This document shows positions 1-9,628 of a DNA stretch of 37,169 nucleotides, piece after piece (the stretch's first letter is position 1; each line of letters opens with the position of its first letter). A program made the position numbers and the translations under genes. The notes beneath the pieces are model-generated. The model worked only from the letters and a program-made list of their open reading frames with translations. It did no database searches and was not told where the DNA came from. Origin of the DNA: Alphaproteobacteria bacterium (GTDB lineage Bacteria; Pseudomonadota; Alphaproteobacteria; Caulobacterales; Aquidulcibacteraceae); the NCBI GenBank assembly GCA_018969015.1, contig JAGWZE010000035.1, forward strand, positions 1 to 37,169. Direction: 5' to 3'.

Positions 1-257
1 GCCTTCGGCGCCGCCGTCGCGCCCGCGGCGCCGAGACGGCCGAGCAGCGCGCCGATCTCCACCGTCGCGCCTTCGGCCGCGACGATGTCGGCGAGCGTGC
101 CCGCCTCCGGCGCCGAAACTTCCACCGAAACCTTGTCGGTTTCGAGCTCGACCAGCGCTTCGTCCTTCTTCACGGCGTCGCCCGGCTTCTTCAGCCATTT
201 CGCGACCGTCGCTTCGGAGACGGATTCGCCGAGCGTCGGCACAACGATGTCGGTCAT
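1..257 (-). CDS. sucB: Dihydrolipoyl succinyltransferase (E2 of 2-oxoglutarate dehydrogenase), N-terminal part
   Basis: The first about 85 codons of the E2 core of the 2-oxoglutarate dehydrogenase complex, cut by the left edge of the window. E2 carries the succinyl group on a lipoyl arm from SucA and passes it to CoA. The visible part is the start of the lipoyl domain: the protein begins [20 protein letters not shown], and the lipoylated lysine lies in the motif ETDKVSVEV near residue 43. An Ala/Pro/Gly-rich linker is just beginning where the window ends. The ATG is preceded by a purine-rich gagggtgag stretch and lies 49 bp after the sucA stop, so both are probably co-transcribed. The catalytic domain is not visible. 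Identity is firm from the lipoyl motif and the position after sucA. Confidence 0.93.
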   Translation of the reverse strand, partial: MTDIVVPTLGESVSEATVAKWLKKPGDAVKKDEALVELETDKVSVEVSAPEAGTLADIVAAEGATVEIGALLGRLGAAGATAAPK

Positions 258-306
258 TTCGTACTCACCCTCGTTCGGTCTTGTTCTTGATCGGCGCCGC
301 CCCCGC

Positions 307-3282
307 TCAGGGCGCGAACGCCTCGTTGAGGAAGGCTTCCAGTTCTTTCACGTGCTTGGACATCAGGCCCGCCGCCGTCGAGGCGCTCGCCGGACGACCG
401 ACATAGCGCGCGCGCTTGGCCTTCACCGGCAGCTTTTCGAGCGTCAGCTCCATCCATGCGTCCACGAAGGTCCAGCCGCCCATGTTCTTCGGCTCTTCCT
501 GGCACCAGACCACGTCGGCGTTCGGGAAGCGCGAGAGCTCCGTCGAGAGCGACTTGATCGGCCACGGATAGAACTGTTCGAGCCGCAGGATGTAGACGTC
601 GTCGACGCCGCGGCGCTCGCGGTCTTCGAGCAGATCGAAATAGACCTTGCCCGAGCACACAACGACGCGACGGATCTTGTCGTCCGGCTTGAGCTTCGTC
701 GTCGTCAGCCCGGTGTCGAGCTGCGCGTCGTCCCACAGCACGCGGTGGAAGGACGTCGCCGGGCCCATTTCCGAAAGCCGCGAGATGCACTTCTTGTGAC
801 GCAGCAGAGATTTCGGCGTCATCACGATCAGCGGCTTGCGGAACGAGCGATGGATCTGCCGCCGCAGCACGTGGAAATAGTTCGCCGGCGTCGTGCAGTT
901 CACGACCTGCATGTTGTCTTCCGCGCAGAGCTGCAGATACCGCTCGAGGCGCGCGGAGGAGTGCTCCGGACCCTGCCCTTCATAGCCGTGCGGCAGCAGC
1001 ATCACGAGGCCGCTCATGCGCAGCCACTTGCGCTCGCCCGAGCAGATGAACTGGTCGACGACGACCTGCGCGCCGTTCGCGAAGTCGCCGAACTGCGCTT
1101 CCCACAGCGTCAGCGTGTTCGGCTCGGCGAGCGAATAGCCATACTCGTAGCCCAGTACCGCCTCTTCCGAGAGCGCGCTGTCGATCACTTCGTAATGCGC
1201 CTGGCCCGGCCGCAGATTGTTGAGGAACGTGTAGCGCTCCTCCGTGGTCTGATCGACGATGTGCGAATGGCGCTGGCTGAACGTGCCGCGACCGCTGTCC
1301 TGGCCGGACAGGCGCACCGGGAAGCCCTCGTCGAGCAGCGTGGCGAACGCGAGATGCTCGGCCGTCGCCCAATCGACGCCCTCGCCCGTCTCGATCGACT
1401 TGCGGCGCGCCTCGATCACGCGGGCGAGCGTCTTGTGCACGTCCACCGATTTCGGGATCTCGGTCATTTTCAGGCCGAGGCTTTTCAGCTTGTTGGCCTC
1501 CACGGCCGTCTGGCCGCGGCGATCGTCGTCGCTCGGCAGGCCCAGGCCTGTCCACGCGCCGTCGAGCCAATCGGCCTTGTTCGGCTTGTAGCCCTTGCCG
1601 GTGTCGAACTCCTTGTCGAGGAAGTCCTCGAACTCCTTCACCCAGGCGTCGACTTCCGCGCGCGTGATGACGCCCTCGTTGACGAGGCGCGTCGCGTACA
1701 GCGACAGCGTCGAGGGCTGCTCCTTGATCTTCTTGTACATCAAGGGCTGCGTGAAGGACGGATCGTCGCCTTCGTTGTGGCCGAAGCGGCGGTAGCAGAA
1801 CATGTCGACGACGACGTCCTTGCCGAACTTCTGCCGGTACTCCGTCGCCACCTTCGCCGCGAACACCACCGCTTCCGGATCATCGCCGTTGGCGTGGAAG
1901 ATCGGCGCCTGCACCATCAGCGCGACGTCCGACGGATACGGCGACGAGCGCGAGAAGCGCGGGCTCGTCGTGAAGCCGATCTGGTTGTTGATGATGAAAT
2001 GGATCGTGCCGCCGGTGCGGTAGCCGCGCAGGCCCGAGAGCGCGAAGCACTCCGCCACGACACCCTGCCCTGCGAACGCCGCATCGCCGTGGATCAGCAG
2101 CGGCAGCACGCGCCCGCGCACGCGCTTCATCTCCTCGTCGCTTTCCTTCCACGTCATCACGCTCGCCTGCTTGGCGCGGGCTTTGCCGATGACGACGGGG
2201 TTGACGATCTCGAGGTGCGACGGGTTCGCCGTCAGCGACAGGTGCACCTTGTTGTGGTCGAACATGCGGTCCGACGAGGCGCCCATGTGGTACTTCACGT
2301 CGCCCGAGCCCATGACCTCTTCCGGCGTCGCCGAACCGCCCTGGAACTCGTGGAAGATCACGCGATAGGGTTTGCCCATCACCGCTGCGAGTACGTTGAG
2401 GCGGCCGCGGTGCGCCATGCCGAGCACGATCTCCTCGACGCCCAGCGCGCCGCCGCGCTTGATGATCTGTTCGAGCGCCGGGACCGTCGCTTCGCCGCCG
2501 TCGAGCCCGAAGCGCTTCGTGCCCGGATACCGCTTGGCGAGGAACTTCTCGAATGTCTCGGCCTCGACGATCTTGCGCAGGATCGCGCGCTTTCCCTCGT
2601 TCGTGAACGAGATCTCCTTGTCCGGCCCTTCGATGCGGCGCTGGATCCAGTCCTTCTCCTCGGGATCGAGGATGTGCATGAACTCGACGCCGACGGTGCC
2701 GCAATAGGTGCGCTTCAGGATGTCGAGCATCTGGCGCACGGTGGCCGTTTCCAGGCCAAGCACGTGGTCGATGAAGATCGGCCGGTCCATGTCGTTCGGG
2801 CCGAACCCGTACGAGGCCGGATCGAGCTCCGGCTGCGGCCCGTGCTGTTCGATGCCGAGAGGATCGAGATTGGCGGCGAGGTGGCCACGCGTGCGGTACG
2901 CGCGGATCATCATCAGCGCCTTCACGCTGTCGCGCGCGGCGGTCTGGATGTCGGCCACGGAGGCGCCCGGCTTGGCGTCCGCGATCTTCTTGGTGAGCCG
3001 GGTTTCGAGCGCCCCCCAATTCCCATCCAGAAGCGCGGTGATTTCGTTCGCCGGCGCCTGCCCGGCGCGGGGATCTTTCCAGCTCGGGCCGGCGACGGCC
3101 TTGGTCGCCGCTTCGGAGCCCTCGCCGAGCCCCGCGAAGAAGGCGCGCCACGACGGATCGACGGAGCCCGGATCCTTCAGATAGCGGGCCTGCATCTCCT
3201 CCACGAACAAGGCGTTGGCGCCATAGAGGAAACTGGTCTCAAGCAACGCGGCATTGGGGACGCTGCGGCCGTCATCCGCCAT
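307..3282 (-). CDS. sucA: 2-oxoglutarate dehydrogenase E1 component
   Basis: Thiamine-diphosphate-dependent decarboxylase of the TCA cycle. It converts 2-oxoglutarate to a succinyl group that is transferred to the lipoyl arm of SucB. The protein has 991 residues, normal for this family. It shows the N-terminal E2-binding segment typical of OdhA/SucA ([20 protein letters not shown]), the conserved [11 protein letters not shown] block, the ThDP/Mg site [13 protein letters not shown] followed by [11 protein letters not shown], and the C-terminal transketolase-like domain with [17 protein letters not shown]. The ATG is supported by AAGGA about 8 bases upstream. It is followed by sucB. Upstream, sucD is on the same strand but separated by three unrelated small genes. 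A very long antisense frame over this gene is a GC-driven shadow. Confidence 0.97.
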   Translation of the reverse strand: MADDGRSVPNAALLETSFLYGANALFVEEMQARYLKDPGSVDPSWRAFFAGLGEGSEAATKAVAGPSWKDPRAGQAPANEITALLDGNWGALETRLTKKIADAKPGASVADIQTAARDSVKALMMIRAYRTRGHLAANLDPLGIEQHGPQPELDPASYGFGPNDMDRPIFIDHVLGLETATVRQMLDILKRTYCGTVGVEFMHILDPEEKDWIQRRIEGPDKEISFTNEGKRAILRKIVEAETFEKFLAKRYPGTKRFGLDGGEATVPALEQIIKRGGALGVEEIVLGMAHRGRLNVLAAVMGKPYRVIFHEFQGGSATPEEVMGSGDVKYHMGASSDRMFDHNKVHLSLTANPSHLEIVNPVVIGKARAKQASVMTWKESDEEMKRVRGRVLPLLIHGDAAFAGQGVVAECFALSGLRGYRTGGTIHFIINNQIGFTTSPRFSRSSPYPSDVALMVQAPIFHANGDDPEAVVFAAKVATEYRQKFGKDVVVDMFCYRRFGHNEGDDPSFTQPLMYKKIKEQPSTLSLYATRLVNEGVITRAEVDAWVKEFEDFLDKEFDTGKGYKPNKADWLDGAWTGLGLPSDDDRRGQTAVEANKLKSLGLKMTEIPKSVDVHKTLARVIEARRKSIETGEGVDWATAEHLAFATLLDEGFPVRLSGQDSGRGTFSQRHSHIVDQTTEERYTFLNNLRPGQAHYEVIDSALSEEAVLGYEYGYSLAEPNTLTLWEAQFGDFANGAQVVVDQFICSGERKWLRMSGLVMLLPHGYEGQGPEHSSARLERYLQLCAEDNMQVVNCTTPANYFHVLRRQIHRSFRKPLIVMTPKSLLRHKKCISRLSEMGPATSFHRVLWDDAQLDTGLTTTKLKPDDKIRRVVVCSGKVYFDLLEDRERRGVDDVYILRLEQFYPWPIKSLSTELSRFPNADVVWCQEEPKNMGGWTFVDAWMELTLEKLPVKAKRARYVGRPASASTAAGLMSKHVKELEAFLNEAFAP

Positions 3283-3425
3283 CGGGAAGGTCCTTCAGTC
3301 GACTTCGCGGGAAATATGGGTGCTGTTCTCGCACGGCGCACCTTTTAGGCCGCGTTGCGGCGATGCGGAAGAGGCCGCAGGGAAGACGTTTGGCGAGGGT
3401 GCGCCCTTGCGGCTAGACACCGCCG

Positions 3426-3869
3426 ATGCCTGCCGCTCCCGCCGATCTCCGCGCGCTCGCCGAAGCCCTCCTGGCCCGGACGCTGCCGAAAGCCGAATGG
3501 ACCCACGAAGCCCATCTCGGCGCGACGCTGTATCTGCTCGCCGCGCGGCCCGACCTCGATCTCGACCGCGACATGCCGGGCATCATCCGCAGCTACAACG
3601 AGGCCGTCGGCACGGCGAACACGGACGCGGGCGGCTACCACGAAACGTTGACGCGCTTTTACCTTCTGCTTCTGCGCGCGGTCCTCGCAGACGCCCCGCC
3701 CGAAAGCTCGGTCGACACCGTCTTCAAGGACCTGTTGGCCTCGCCCGCCGCCGATCGCGCGTTTCCGCTGCGCTACTATTCGCGGGAGCTTCTGTTCAGC
3801 GTGGCCGCCCGCCGCGCCTTCGTCGCGCCGGACCTGCAGGCGTTCGACTTCACGCCCGCGCGACGGTGA
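3426..3869 (+). CDS. Conserved hypothetical protein, 147 residues
   Basis: A 147-residue mostly alpha-helical protein that I cannot assign to a function. It has no signal peptide or membrane segment. The most distinctive stretch is WTHEAHLGATLYLL near residue 23, followed by FYLLLLRAVL near residue 80 and RYYSRELLFS near residue 120. The W-T-H-x-x-H pattern resembles small uncharacterised bacterial proteins seen in proteobacteria, but this is recognition by eye only. The gene points away from sucA across a 143-bp gap and converges on the acetyltransferase gene, overlapping its last 20 bases. Codon use looks like that of its neighbours and the frame is full length, so it is probably a real gene. 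Confidence 0.7.
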   Translation: MPAAPADLRALAEALLARTLPKAEWTHEAHLGATLYLLAARPDLDLDRDMPGIIRSYNEAVGTANTDAGGYHETLTRFYLLLLRAVLADAPPESSVDTVFKDLLASPAADRAFPLRYYSRELLFSVAARRAFVAPDLQAFDFTPARR

Positions 3870-4338
3870 GCGCGAGGTAACGCACCAGCTTCTTGCCGCC
3901 GTCCGGCGACCCGCGCCCCACCTCCTCGAAGCCGAGCGCGGCATGGAACGCGTCCGAGCCGGGATTGGGCGGTTCGAGGTTCACTTCGCACGTCACCACC
4001 GGTCGCCCGGTCCGGCGCGTCTTCGCGATCAGGCCGTCATAGAGCGCCCGCGCCAGACCTCGTCCGCGCGCGTGCGGCGCGACGACGATGCGGTCGACAT
4101 AGGTGAAGCGCGGATACCGCGCCGCGAGCCAGCGATAGTTCGGGCTGTCGTAGGCGGAGCCCTCGGCGAACGCGAGCAGGACTGCGTCGCGCCCCTCCCC
4201 GACCTGCACCGCCTGAAACGCCTCGCTGATCATCCATGCCAGCCGCGCCGCATCGAGCGGCCCGGTCTTCTCGACGACGGACTCGTTGAGCGCGAGGACG
4301 GCCGGATAATGGGCCGCAAGAATGGCCGAAATGGTCAT
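3850..4338 (-). CDS. GNAT-family N-acetyltransferase (COG3818-like)
   Basis: Predicted acetyl-CoA-dependent N-acetyltransferase of 162 residues; the substrate is unknown. The acetyl-CoA-binding region is visible as YVDRIVVAPHARGRGLARALYDG around residues 75-100 (the R-x-x-G-x-G/A type loop), followed by CEVNLEPPNPGSDAFHAALGFEEVGR. This pattern, including the early DSPNYRW, matches the uncharacterised COG3818 group. I chose the ATG at 4338 (MTISAILAAHYPAVLALNE) because the family begins here; the longer frame adds 20 arginine-rich residues of non-family sequence. The gene ends inside the 3' end of the convergent hypothetical gene. It lies in the sucD to sucA interval and may be co-transcribed with sucD. 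Confidence 0.85.
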   Translation of the reverse strand: MTISAILAAHYPAVLALNESVVEKTGPLDAARLAWMISEAFQAVQVGEGRDAVLLAFAEGSAYDSPNYRWLAARYPRFTYVDRIVVAPHARGRGLARALYDGLIAKTRRTGRPVVTCEVNLEPPNPGSDAFHAALGFEEVGRGSPDGGKKLVRYLALTVARA

Positions 4339-4357
4339 GTGGGCTTCAATCGCAGGC

Positions 4358-4552
4358 TCAACGGTCTGGCCTCGCCGGCGAAGGCGCGGGCGGCGCATTG
4401 GGGTCGATCGAGGTCGCCCATAGGCTGACCTTGAAACACCGCGTTTCGCCCGTCGCGCACCGCCAGGCCGGCGGCGCGAGAATGACGGTGAGCGCCACGA
4501 GGACAGCCAGCCAAAGGGCGGCGTTGAGCCAATCCATCGGGGGGCGGCGCAT
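4358..4552 (-). CDS. Small single-span membrane protein, hypothetical
   Basis: A possible 64-residue protein with one hydrophobic segment (LNAALWLAVLVALTVILAPP, about residues 9-28) and a short polar tail containing two cysteines (WRCATGETRCFKV) and a Pro/Ala-rich end. It starts 13 bases after the sucD stop and ends 19 bases before the acetyltransferase start, so it sits neatly in the same-strand series. A second ATG five codons in (MDWLN) may be the true start. No family was recognised. The spacing and the convincing membrane segment favour a real gene, but a chance frame in GC-rich DNA cannot be excluded. Confidence 0.5.
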   Translation of the reverse strand: MRRPPMDWLNAALWLAVLVALTVILAPPAWRCATGETRCFKVSLWATSIDPNAPPAPSPARPDR

Positions 4553-4565
4553 CAGCGCGCCCGCC

Positions 4566-5450
4566 TCAGCCCTTCAGCACCTCGACCATCGTCCGGCCCA
4601 GCGCTGCCGGGTGCGGGGCGACCTTGATGCCGGCCGCTTCCATGGCCGCGATCTTGGATTCCGCGTCGCCCTTGCCGCCCGAGATGATCGCGCCGGCGTG
4701 GCCCATGCGGCGGCCCGGAGGCGCCGTACGGCCGGCGATGAAGCCCACCATCGGCTTCTTGCGGCCCTTCTTGGCCTCGTCGGCCAGGAACTGGGCGGCG
4801 TCTTCCTCGGCGGAGCCGCCGATCTCGCCGATCATGATGATCGCCTGCGTGGCGTCGTCGGCGAGGAACATCTCCAGCATGTCGATGAACTCGGTGCCCT
4901 TCACGGGATCGCCGCCGATGCCCACCGCCGTCGTCTGGCCCAGGCCTTCGTTGGAGGTCTGGAAAACGGCCTCATAGGTCAGCGTGCCGGAGCGCGACAC
5001 GATACCGATATTGCCCTTCTTGAAGATCGAGCCGGGCATGATGCCGATCTTGCACTCGTTGGGGGTCAGCACGCCCGGGCAGTTCGGCCCGATCAGGCGG
5101 GACTTGGACTTTTCGAGCTTCGCCTTCACCCGCACCATGTCGAGCACCGGGATGCCCTCCGTGATGCAGACGATCAGCGGGATCTCGGCGTCGATCGCCT
5201 CTTCGATGGCGGCGGCGGCGCCCGGCGGCGGAACGTAGATCACGGTCGCGTCGGCGCCGGCCTTTTCCTTGGCTTCCGCCACGGAATTGAAGATCGGCAG
5301 GCCCAGATGCGTGCCGCCGCCTTTGCCGGGGCTGACGCCCCCCGTCATTTTCGTGCCGTAGGCGATCGCCTGCTCGGAGTGGAACGTCCCGTTCTTGCCG
5401 GTGAAGCCCTGGCAGATGACGCGGGTGGCGGCGTTGACGAGAATCGACAT
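4566..5450 (-). CDS. sucD: Succinyl-CoA synthetase (ADP/GDP-forming) alpha subunit
   Basis: Alpha subunit of succinate-CoA ligase, which makes ATP or GTP from succinyl-CoA in the TCA cycle. It works as a complex with the beta subunit SucC. The 294 residues match the family length. The N-terminal CoA-binding Rossmann domain carries the early signature [17 protein letters not shown] (residues 13-29), followed by [12 protein letters not shown] and the ligase domain. The phosphorylated active-site histidine lies in [14 protein letters not shown] at about residue 251. A GGGG stretch sits 5 bases before the ATG. Oddly, sucC is not immediately upstream as it is in most alphaproteobacteria; a membrane protein gene lies there instead. 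Confidence 0.97.
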   Translation of the reverse strand: MSILVNAATRVICQGFTGKNGTFHSEQAIAYGTKMTGGVSPGKGGGTHLGLPIFNSVAEAKEKAGADATVIYVPPPGAAAAIEEAIDAEIPLIVCITEGIPVLDMVRVKAKLEKSKSRLIGPNCPGVLTPNECKIGIMPGSIFKKGNIGIVSRSGTLTYEAVFQTSNEGLGQTTAVGIGGDPVKGTEFIDMLEMFLADDATQAIIMIGEIGGSAEEDAAQFLADEAKKGRKKPMVGFIAGRTAPPGRRMGHAGAIISGGKGDAESKIAAMEAAGIKVAPHPAALGRTMVEVLKG

Positions 5451-5610
5451 GCAAACCCCGAAACTGGTGGCGGCGCCTGGGAGCGCGCGGCGCGCCTGTC
5501 TTAGCCGCGTCGGCGCTCATTGCAACCTCGCTGCGGCCAGACGCCCGCCCAAAAGGGACTGACGTATCGGCAGCCTGCGGGGCGCGCCGCCCCCTCCGGG
5601 CAGCTGGCCG

Positions 5611-6390
5611 CTAGGACGCGGGCGGCATCGGCGGCGGCGGCGGGAAGGCAAGCCCGTCCCGCCCGGCCGCCGGCGTGCCCGCGATGACGGCCTGGTAGAT
5701 CTCCGCGCCGAGCGGCGACACGCCGATCATCCGGGCGCCGCCCACCATCACGAGCATCACGACGAACGGCGCCACCCACGCCGGGTGGATGCGCCCGCGC
5801 ACGCGCGCATCCCGGATCATGCCGACGATCGGAAAGATCAGCGCCGGCAGCGTCGCGATCTCGAACGCGTACGGGGTCAACAGCGGCAAGGGCAGCATGC
5901 GCCCGAAACTCGGCCCCATGATCAGGACGAACGCGGCGACCTGCAGACGCGGGTGCCAGTCCGTGCCGCGCGTCGCGACCGCCGCCAGGAACAGGCCGAG
6001 GAACCCGAACGCGGTGGCGGGATCGAACAGCACGAACAGCTGCGGCTGGAAGAAGAACGGCACGCGGCCCGTACGCGCCGCCTGCACCGTCACCACGATC
6101 GCCAGGACGACGAACACGAGCGCCAAGACGACAGCGGCGACACCCAGCCGTCGGTGCGTGGACCGCGCGCCGCCCGCAGCCAGCCAGGCCTGCGCCGCGA
6201 ACACCGCCACCCAGGCCATCGCCACGATCGCATGCGCATGCACCACCAGCGGCGCGCTGAAACTCGAGCGCCCGGCCGCCAATTGCACCACGAACCCGGC
6301 GACCTGCACGATCGCCATGACCGTCACGAGTACCCGGAAGAAGCCGGCGTCGCGGCTCCCTGCTTTCGCGCCTTCGACGCTGTCGGTCAT
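5611..6390 (-). CDS. Multi-span membrane protein, DUF2306-like
   Basis: A 259-residue integral membrane protein with about seven hydrophobic segments and a proline-rich C-terminus. The second and third segments contain histidines in the arrangement VVHAHAIVAMAWVAVFAAQ followed by THRRLG. That resembles the predicted membrane protein family DUF2306 and related haem- or quinone-binding membrane proteins, an assignment made by eye. Further histidines and aromatic residues occur in WHPRLQ and IHPAW. A GGGGAG ribosome-binding site lies about 8 bases before the ATG. The gene follows the glyoxalase gene on the same strand with a 47-bp gap and precedes sucD by 160 bp. Its function is unknown. Confidence 0.75.
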   Translation of the reverse strand: MTDSVEGAKAGSRDAGFFRVLVTVMAIVQVAGFVVQLAAGRSSFSAPLVVHAHAIVAMAWVAVFAAQAWLAAGGARSTHRRLGVAAVVLALVFVVLAIVVTVQAARTGRVPFFFQPQLFVLFDPATAFGFLGLFLAAVATRGTDWHPRLQVAAFVLIMGPSFGRMLPLPLLTPYAFEIATLPALIFPIVGMIRDARVRGRIHPAWVAPFVVMLVMVGGARMIGVSPLGAEIYQAVIAGTPAAGRDGLAFPPPPPMPPAS

Positions 6391-6437
6391 GGTTCAGCTC
6401 CCCCGCGCGCCGGGTCGGCGCGACGTCGAGCAGATCC

Positions 6438-6878
6438 TTACCACGTCCCCACATTGGGCATCGATGCCCATGGCTCGGCCGGCGGCTTCGCCCCGCCTTT
6501 TTGCAGCAGCTCGATCGAAATGCCCTCGGGCGAGCGCACGAACGCCATACGGCCGTCGCGCGGCGGGCGGTTGATCGTCACGCCGCCCTCGTGCAGGCGC
6601 GCGCACGCCGCGTAGATGTCGTCGACCTCGTAGGCCAGGTGCCCGAAGTTCCGGCCGCCCTGATAGTCCTCGGGATCGTAGTTATAGGTGAGCTCCACCA
6701 TCGGCGCGGCGCCGGCGCGCGCGGCGTCGAGATCGTCCGGCGCGCAGAGGAAAACCAGCGTGAAGCGGCCCGCGGGATTGTCGACGCGACGCACCTCCAT
6801 GAGGCCAAGCTTGGCGCAATAGAAATCGAGGGCGGCGTCGAGGTCCTTTACCCGGACCATGGTGTGCAGATAGCGCAT
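6438..6878 (-). CDS. gloA: Lactoylglutathione lyase (glyoxalase I)
   Basis: Metal-dependent glyoxalase I, converting the methylglyoxal-glutathione hemithioacetal to S-lactoylglutathione. At 146 residues it matches the single-domain bacterial enzyme. The expected metal ligands are visible: His5 in [10 protein letters not shown], Glu in [13 protein letters not shown], His in [11 protein letters not shown] and Glu in GISIELLQ. The start at 6878 gives the family's usual N-terminus; the longer upstream frame runs back through hemW. It lies 41 bp downstream of hemW on the same strand and may be expressed with rdgB and hemW. The C-terminus ([17 protein letters not shown]) is slightly longer than in the E. 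coli enzyme. Confidence 0.93.
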   Translation of the reverse strand: MRYLHTMVRVKDLDAALDFYCAKLGLMEVRRVDNPAGRFTLVFLCAPDDLDAARAGAAPMVELTYNYDPEDYQGGRNFGHLAYEVDDIYAACARLHEGGVTINRPPRDGRMAFVRSPEGISIELLQKGGAKPPAEPWASMPNVGTW

Positions 6879-6919
6879 GCCCACGACGTGGCCCGCAGGG
6901 GCGCGGGCGTCAAGCCGCC

Positions 6920-8068
6920 TCAGCCGGCGAGGCAGAGCGCGCGCGCGACGCCGTCCGTTACGAGCCGCCCCGCGCGCGTCACGCGGAGGCGCCCGTCCGC
7001 CATCGTCACCAGACCTTCGCCTTCCAGCCGGGCGATCAGCGCCGCATCGAACGCGCAGCCGCGAAGCTGCTCCAGCGGCGCAAGCGCCACGCCCTCGACG
7101 AGGCGCACGCCCATCATCAGGCGTTCGTCCGCCTCGTCCTCCGGGGAGAGGGATTCCGTCTCGACCCAGCCGACGCCCTGCGCCGCCACCGCCGCCGCAT
7201 AGTCCCGCGGGGCGCGCGCCGCCACCGTCGCCGTCCGCACGCCCGCGAGCGCGACACGCCCATGCGCGCCGGGCCCGAGCCCAAGCCACTCCGCCCCTTC
7301 CCAGTACGCGCGGTTGTGGCGCGACTGCGCCGCCGCCCCGCGCGCATGGTTCGACACCTCGTAGGCCGGCGCGCCCGCCGCTTCGCAAATCTCCTGCGTG
7401 AGATCGTACAGCGCCGCGGCCGCCTCGCTCGGCGGCGGACTGATCCGGCCGCGCCGCACCGCGCGCTCGAACGCCGTGCCCGCCTCGATCGTCAGTTGAT
7501 AGAGCGACAAGTGCTCCGCGGGCAGCGCCAACGCCTCGCGCAGTTCCGCCGCCCACGCCGCCGCCGTCTGATCCGGGCGCGCGTAGATGAGATCGATCGA
7601 CGTGCGCAGCCCCGCCGCCGCGGCGGCCTCGACCGCCGCGCGCGCCGCCGCCGCATCATGTGTCCGGCCGAGCGCGGCCAGCGCCTCGTCCCGCAACGAT
7701 TGCACGCCGACGGAGAGCCGCGTGACGCCCGCGTCGCCATACCCGGCAAACTGCGCCGCGTCGTCCGGATTGGCCTCGAGCGTCACTTCCGCATCGTCCG
7801 AGCGCGGAAACACCGCATCGAGCCCGGACAAAAGCCGCGCGATCTGCGCCGGCGTCAGCAGCGACGGCGTCCCGCCGCCGAGAAACACCGTCGCGGCAGC
7901 CCGCGCGCCGAGCCGGTCCCGATGCGCCTGCGCGTCCGCAAGGATCGCCGCGATCAGCGCGTCGGCGTCCGCCCCGCGCGGCCGGTACACGTTGAAGTCG
8001 CAGTACGGGCAGATGCGCGCGCAATAAGGCCAATGGACGTAGATCGAGAGCGGCGCCGGCGCGCTCAT
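6920..8068 (-). CDS. hemW: Radical SAM haem chaperone HemW (coproporphyrinogen III oxidase-like)
   Basis: Radical S-adenosylmethionine protein of the HemW family, 382 residues. Members bind haem and a 4Fe-4S cluster and are thought to insert haem into target proteins; they were long annotated as oxygen-independent coproporphyrinogen oxidases. The cluster motif is C16-x3-C20-x2-C23 in [11 protein letters not shown]. Next come the SAM-binding stretch [10 protein letters not shown], the motif TLEANPDD, and [19 protein letters not shown]. The C-terminal HemW extension is present. The ATG at 8068 overlaps the rdgB stop by four bases (ATGA), so the two are translationally coupled, the usual arrangement in alphaproteobacteria. 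Confidence 0.93.
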   Translation of the reverse strand: MSAPAPLSIYVHWPYCARICPYCDFNVYRPRGADADALIAAILADAQAHRDRLGARAAATVFLGGGTPSLLTPAQIARLLSGLDAVFPRSDDAEVTLEANPDDAAQFAGYGDAGVTRLSVGVQSLRDEALAALGRTHDAAAARAAVEAAAAAGLRTSIDLIYARPDQTAAAWAAELREALALPAEHLSLYQLTIEAGTAFERAVRRGRISPPPSEAAAALYDLTQEICEAAGAPAYEVSNHARGAAAQSRHNRAYWEGAEWLGLGPGAHGRVALAGVRTATVAARAPRDYAAAVAAQGVGWVETESLSPEDEADERLMMGVRLVEGVALAPLEQLRGCAFDAALIARLEGEGLVTMADGRLRVTRAGRLVTDGVARALCLAG

Positions 8069-8676
8069 CGCAAGGCGTCGAGAAGCTTGGCGAACGCCTG
8101 CGCGCGATGGCTGATGGCGTGCTTCCTGGCCGGCTCCATCTCGCCGAACGTGATGTCGTGGCCCTCGGCGATGAAGATCGGATCGTAGCCGAAGCCGCGA
8201 TTGCCGCGCGGCGCGTCGGCGATGCGCCCCCGCACCTCGCCTTCGACCACAAGCTCGGCGCCGTCCGGCGCCGCGAGCGCCAGCGCGCACACGAAGCGGG
8301 CGCTGCGATCCGGCTTCTCGGCGAGCAGCGTCGTCACGCGGGTCATCGCGATCATGAAGTTCCGCGTCGGCCCGCCCCAGCGCGCGGAATAGACCCCCGG
8401 CGCGCCATCCAGCGCCGCCACCTCGAGCCCGGAATCATCGGCGAGCGCCGGCAGCCCCGCGGCCTGCGCCGCCGCCCGCGCCTTCAGCAGCGCATTGCCC
8501 TCGAACGTCGTCTCGGTTTCCTCGGGCTCGGGCAGGTCGAGCGCCGCCGCCGAGACCGCCTCGATCCCCAGCGGCGCCAGCAGATCCCCGATCTCGCGCA
8601 CCTTGCCCGCATTGTGGCTGGCGACGACGAGGCGGCCGGAAAGGCTCAGCGGGCGGGTCGAGGGGCGTACGGACAT
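8065..8676 (-). CDS. rdgB: Non-canonical purine NTP pyrophosphatase (dITP/XTP, HAM1 family)
   Basis: House-cleaning nucleotide pyrophosphatase that hydrolyses dITP and XTP to the monophosphates, keeping deaminated purines out of DNA and RNA. It has 203 residues, the normal length. Family motifs appear in order: [11 protein letters not shown] near residue 19, [10 protein letters not shown] near residue 57, the acidic metal site LADDSGLEV, and GFGYDPIF near residue 165 followed by SHRAQA. Its stop overlaps the hemW start. The usual upstream partners hrcA and rph are not here; a divergent DUF2975 gene starts 114 bp away. The ribosome-binding site is weak. Confidence 0.95.
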   Translation of the reverse strand: MSVRPSTRPLSLSGRLVVASHNAGKVREIGDLLAPLGIEAVSAAALDLPEPEETETTFEGNALLKARAAAQAAGLPALADDSGLEVAALDGAPGVYSARWGGPTRNFMIAMTRVTTLLAEKPDRSARFVCALALAAPDGAELVVEGEVRGRIADAPRGNRGFGYDPIFIAEGHDITFGEMEPARKHAISHRAQAFAKLLDALR

Positions 8677-8729
8677 GGCCAGGACTTAATCCGCAGACGC
8701 TTTTCTGCATAGACCTGTGGACTATATCG

Positions 8730-8741
8730 TTTATCAATAAA
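8730..8741. promoter_or_regulatory. AT-rich perfect inverted repeat, possible operator
   Basis: The sequence TTTATCAATAAA is a perfect palindrome (TTTAT-CA-ATAAA) within an otherwise GC-rich 114-bp divergent intergenic region between rdgB and the DUF2975 gene. A TATAT string lies immediately upstream. Small Cro/C1-type regulators such as the one encoded in this operon bind short inverted repeats, so this may be its operator and part of the promoter. This is inference from position and symmetry only. Confidence 0.35.
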
Positions 8742-8790
8742 GACGCGCTAGAGAAGCACGGCATTCCCACCGGCAGCACGGGAGCGCGCC

Positions 8791-9369
8791 ATGAAGGCCC
8801 TCGGGCGCGACTCCGTCGCGTCGTACATCAAGGTCGGTTTGGACGTGGCCGCAGTCCTCTTCTGGATTGCGGCTATCGCGGTCAGCATTGGCCTGATCGC
8901 GTTCTTCGGCTTCATGATCGCCGTCCATGCCGGGCTCGTCTCGCTGTCGATCTTCAGCATCGGCGACGGCGGCGACGGGATCCGCCTGGGATCGTCGACC
9001 GACCCCTGGCAGGTGGTTCTGCCGGGCCTGCTCGGCACGGCGGTGATCGTCAGCGGCGGCCTGGTCGTGGTGCGTCGCCTGAAGGCGTTGTTCCAGAGCT
9101 TCACCACGGGCGACCCCTTCAACCGCCAGAACGCCAGCCACCTGCGGGCCATCTGGATCGCGCTGGTGGCGATCGAACTCGGCCGCTACGCCGTGGCCGC
9201 CCTGACCAGCGTGCTGGTCCTGGCGCTCGGGCAGCCCGAAACCGCCAACGTCAAGGTCGGGATCAAGGTCGACCTCATGGCCTGGTTCATGATCGCGATC
9301 GTTGTCGTGCTGGCGGAAGTGTTTCGTGAAGGCGCACGCCTCAAAGAAGAGCAGGAACTGACGATCTGA
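8791..9369 (+). CDS. DUF2975 domain membrane protein
   Basis: A 192-residue integral membrane protein with four predicted spans, at about residues 15-50, 75-95, 115-145 and 155-180. The pattern FxxGxPFNRQNASHLRAIW after the second span (here TTGDPFNRQNASHLRAIW) and the C-terminal FREGARLKEEQELTI are characteristic of the DUF2975 family. These proteins are almost always encoded with a small YozG-type Cro/C1 regulator, as here, where the next gene starts two bases after the stop. The biological role is unknown; the pair is thought to act as a membrane protein with its own regulator. A GGGAG site six bases before the ATG supports the start. Confidence 0.85.
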   Translation: MKALGRDSVASYIKVGLDVAAVLFWIAAIAVSIGLIAFFGFMIAVHAGLVSLSIFSIGDGGDGIRLGSSTDPWQVVLPGLLGTAVIVSGGLVVVRRLKALFQSFTTGDPFNRQNASHLRAIWIALVAIELGRYAVAALTSVLVLALGQPETANVKVGIKVDLMAWFMIAIVVVLAEVFREGARLKEEQELTI

Positions 9370-9371
9370 CC

Positions 9372-9608
9372 ATGGCCATCCGCGTGACCCTCGACCGAAT
9401 GCTTCTGGAGCGGCGCATGTCGCTCACGGAGCTGTGCGAGCGCGTCGGCATCACGCTGGCCAATCTGTCGATCCTGAAGACCGGCAAGGCCAAGGCGATC
9501 CGCTTCTCCACCCTGTCGGCCCTGTGCCGGGAGCTGAACTGCCAGCCGGCCGATATCCTGGTCTACGAGCCGGGCGAGGAAGACGCCCTCGACGAGGCGG
9601 CGGAGTAA
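9372..9608 (+). CDS. Small Cro/C1-type helix-turn-helix regulator (YozG-like)
   Basis: A 78-residue DNA-binding protein consisting almost only of an XRE-type helix-turn-helix: LDRMLLERRMSLTELCERVGITLANLSILKTGKAKAIRFSTL, then the family's LCRELNCQPADILVYEP. Proteins of this type accompany DUF2975 membrane proteins and probably control their own operon. The acidic tail (GEEDALDEAAE) is short. The gene follows the membrane protein with a two-base gap and is followed by a strong hairpin. The palindrome in the upstream divergent region is a candidate binding site. Confidence 0.88.
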   Translation: MAIRVTLDRMLLERRMSLTELCERVGITLANLSILKTGKAKAIRFSTLSALCRELNCQPADILVYEPGEEDALDEAAE

Positions 9609-9628
9609 CCAGCGCCTGCCCGGCAAGC

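Noticed and set aside
85-3348. A 1087-codon plus-strand open frame opposite sucA and sucB
   Set aside because: It is an antisense shadow of clearly conserved sucA. The translation is Arg/His/Ala/Asp-rich with no recognisable domain, as expected from codon bias in GC-rich DNA.
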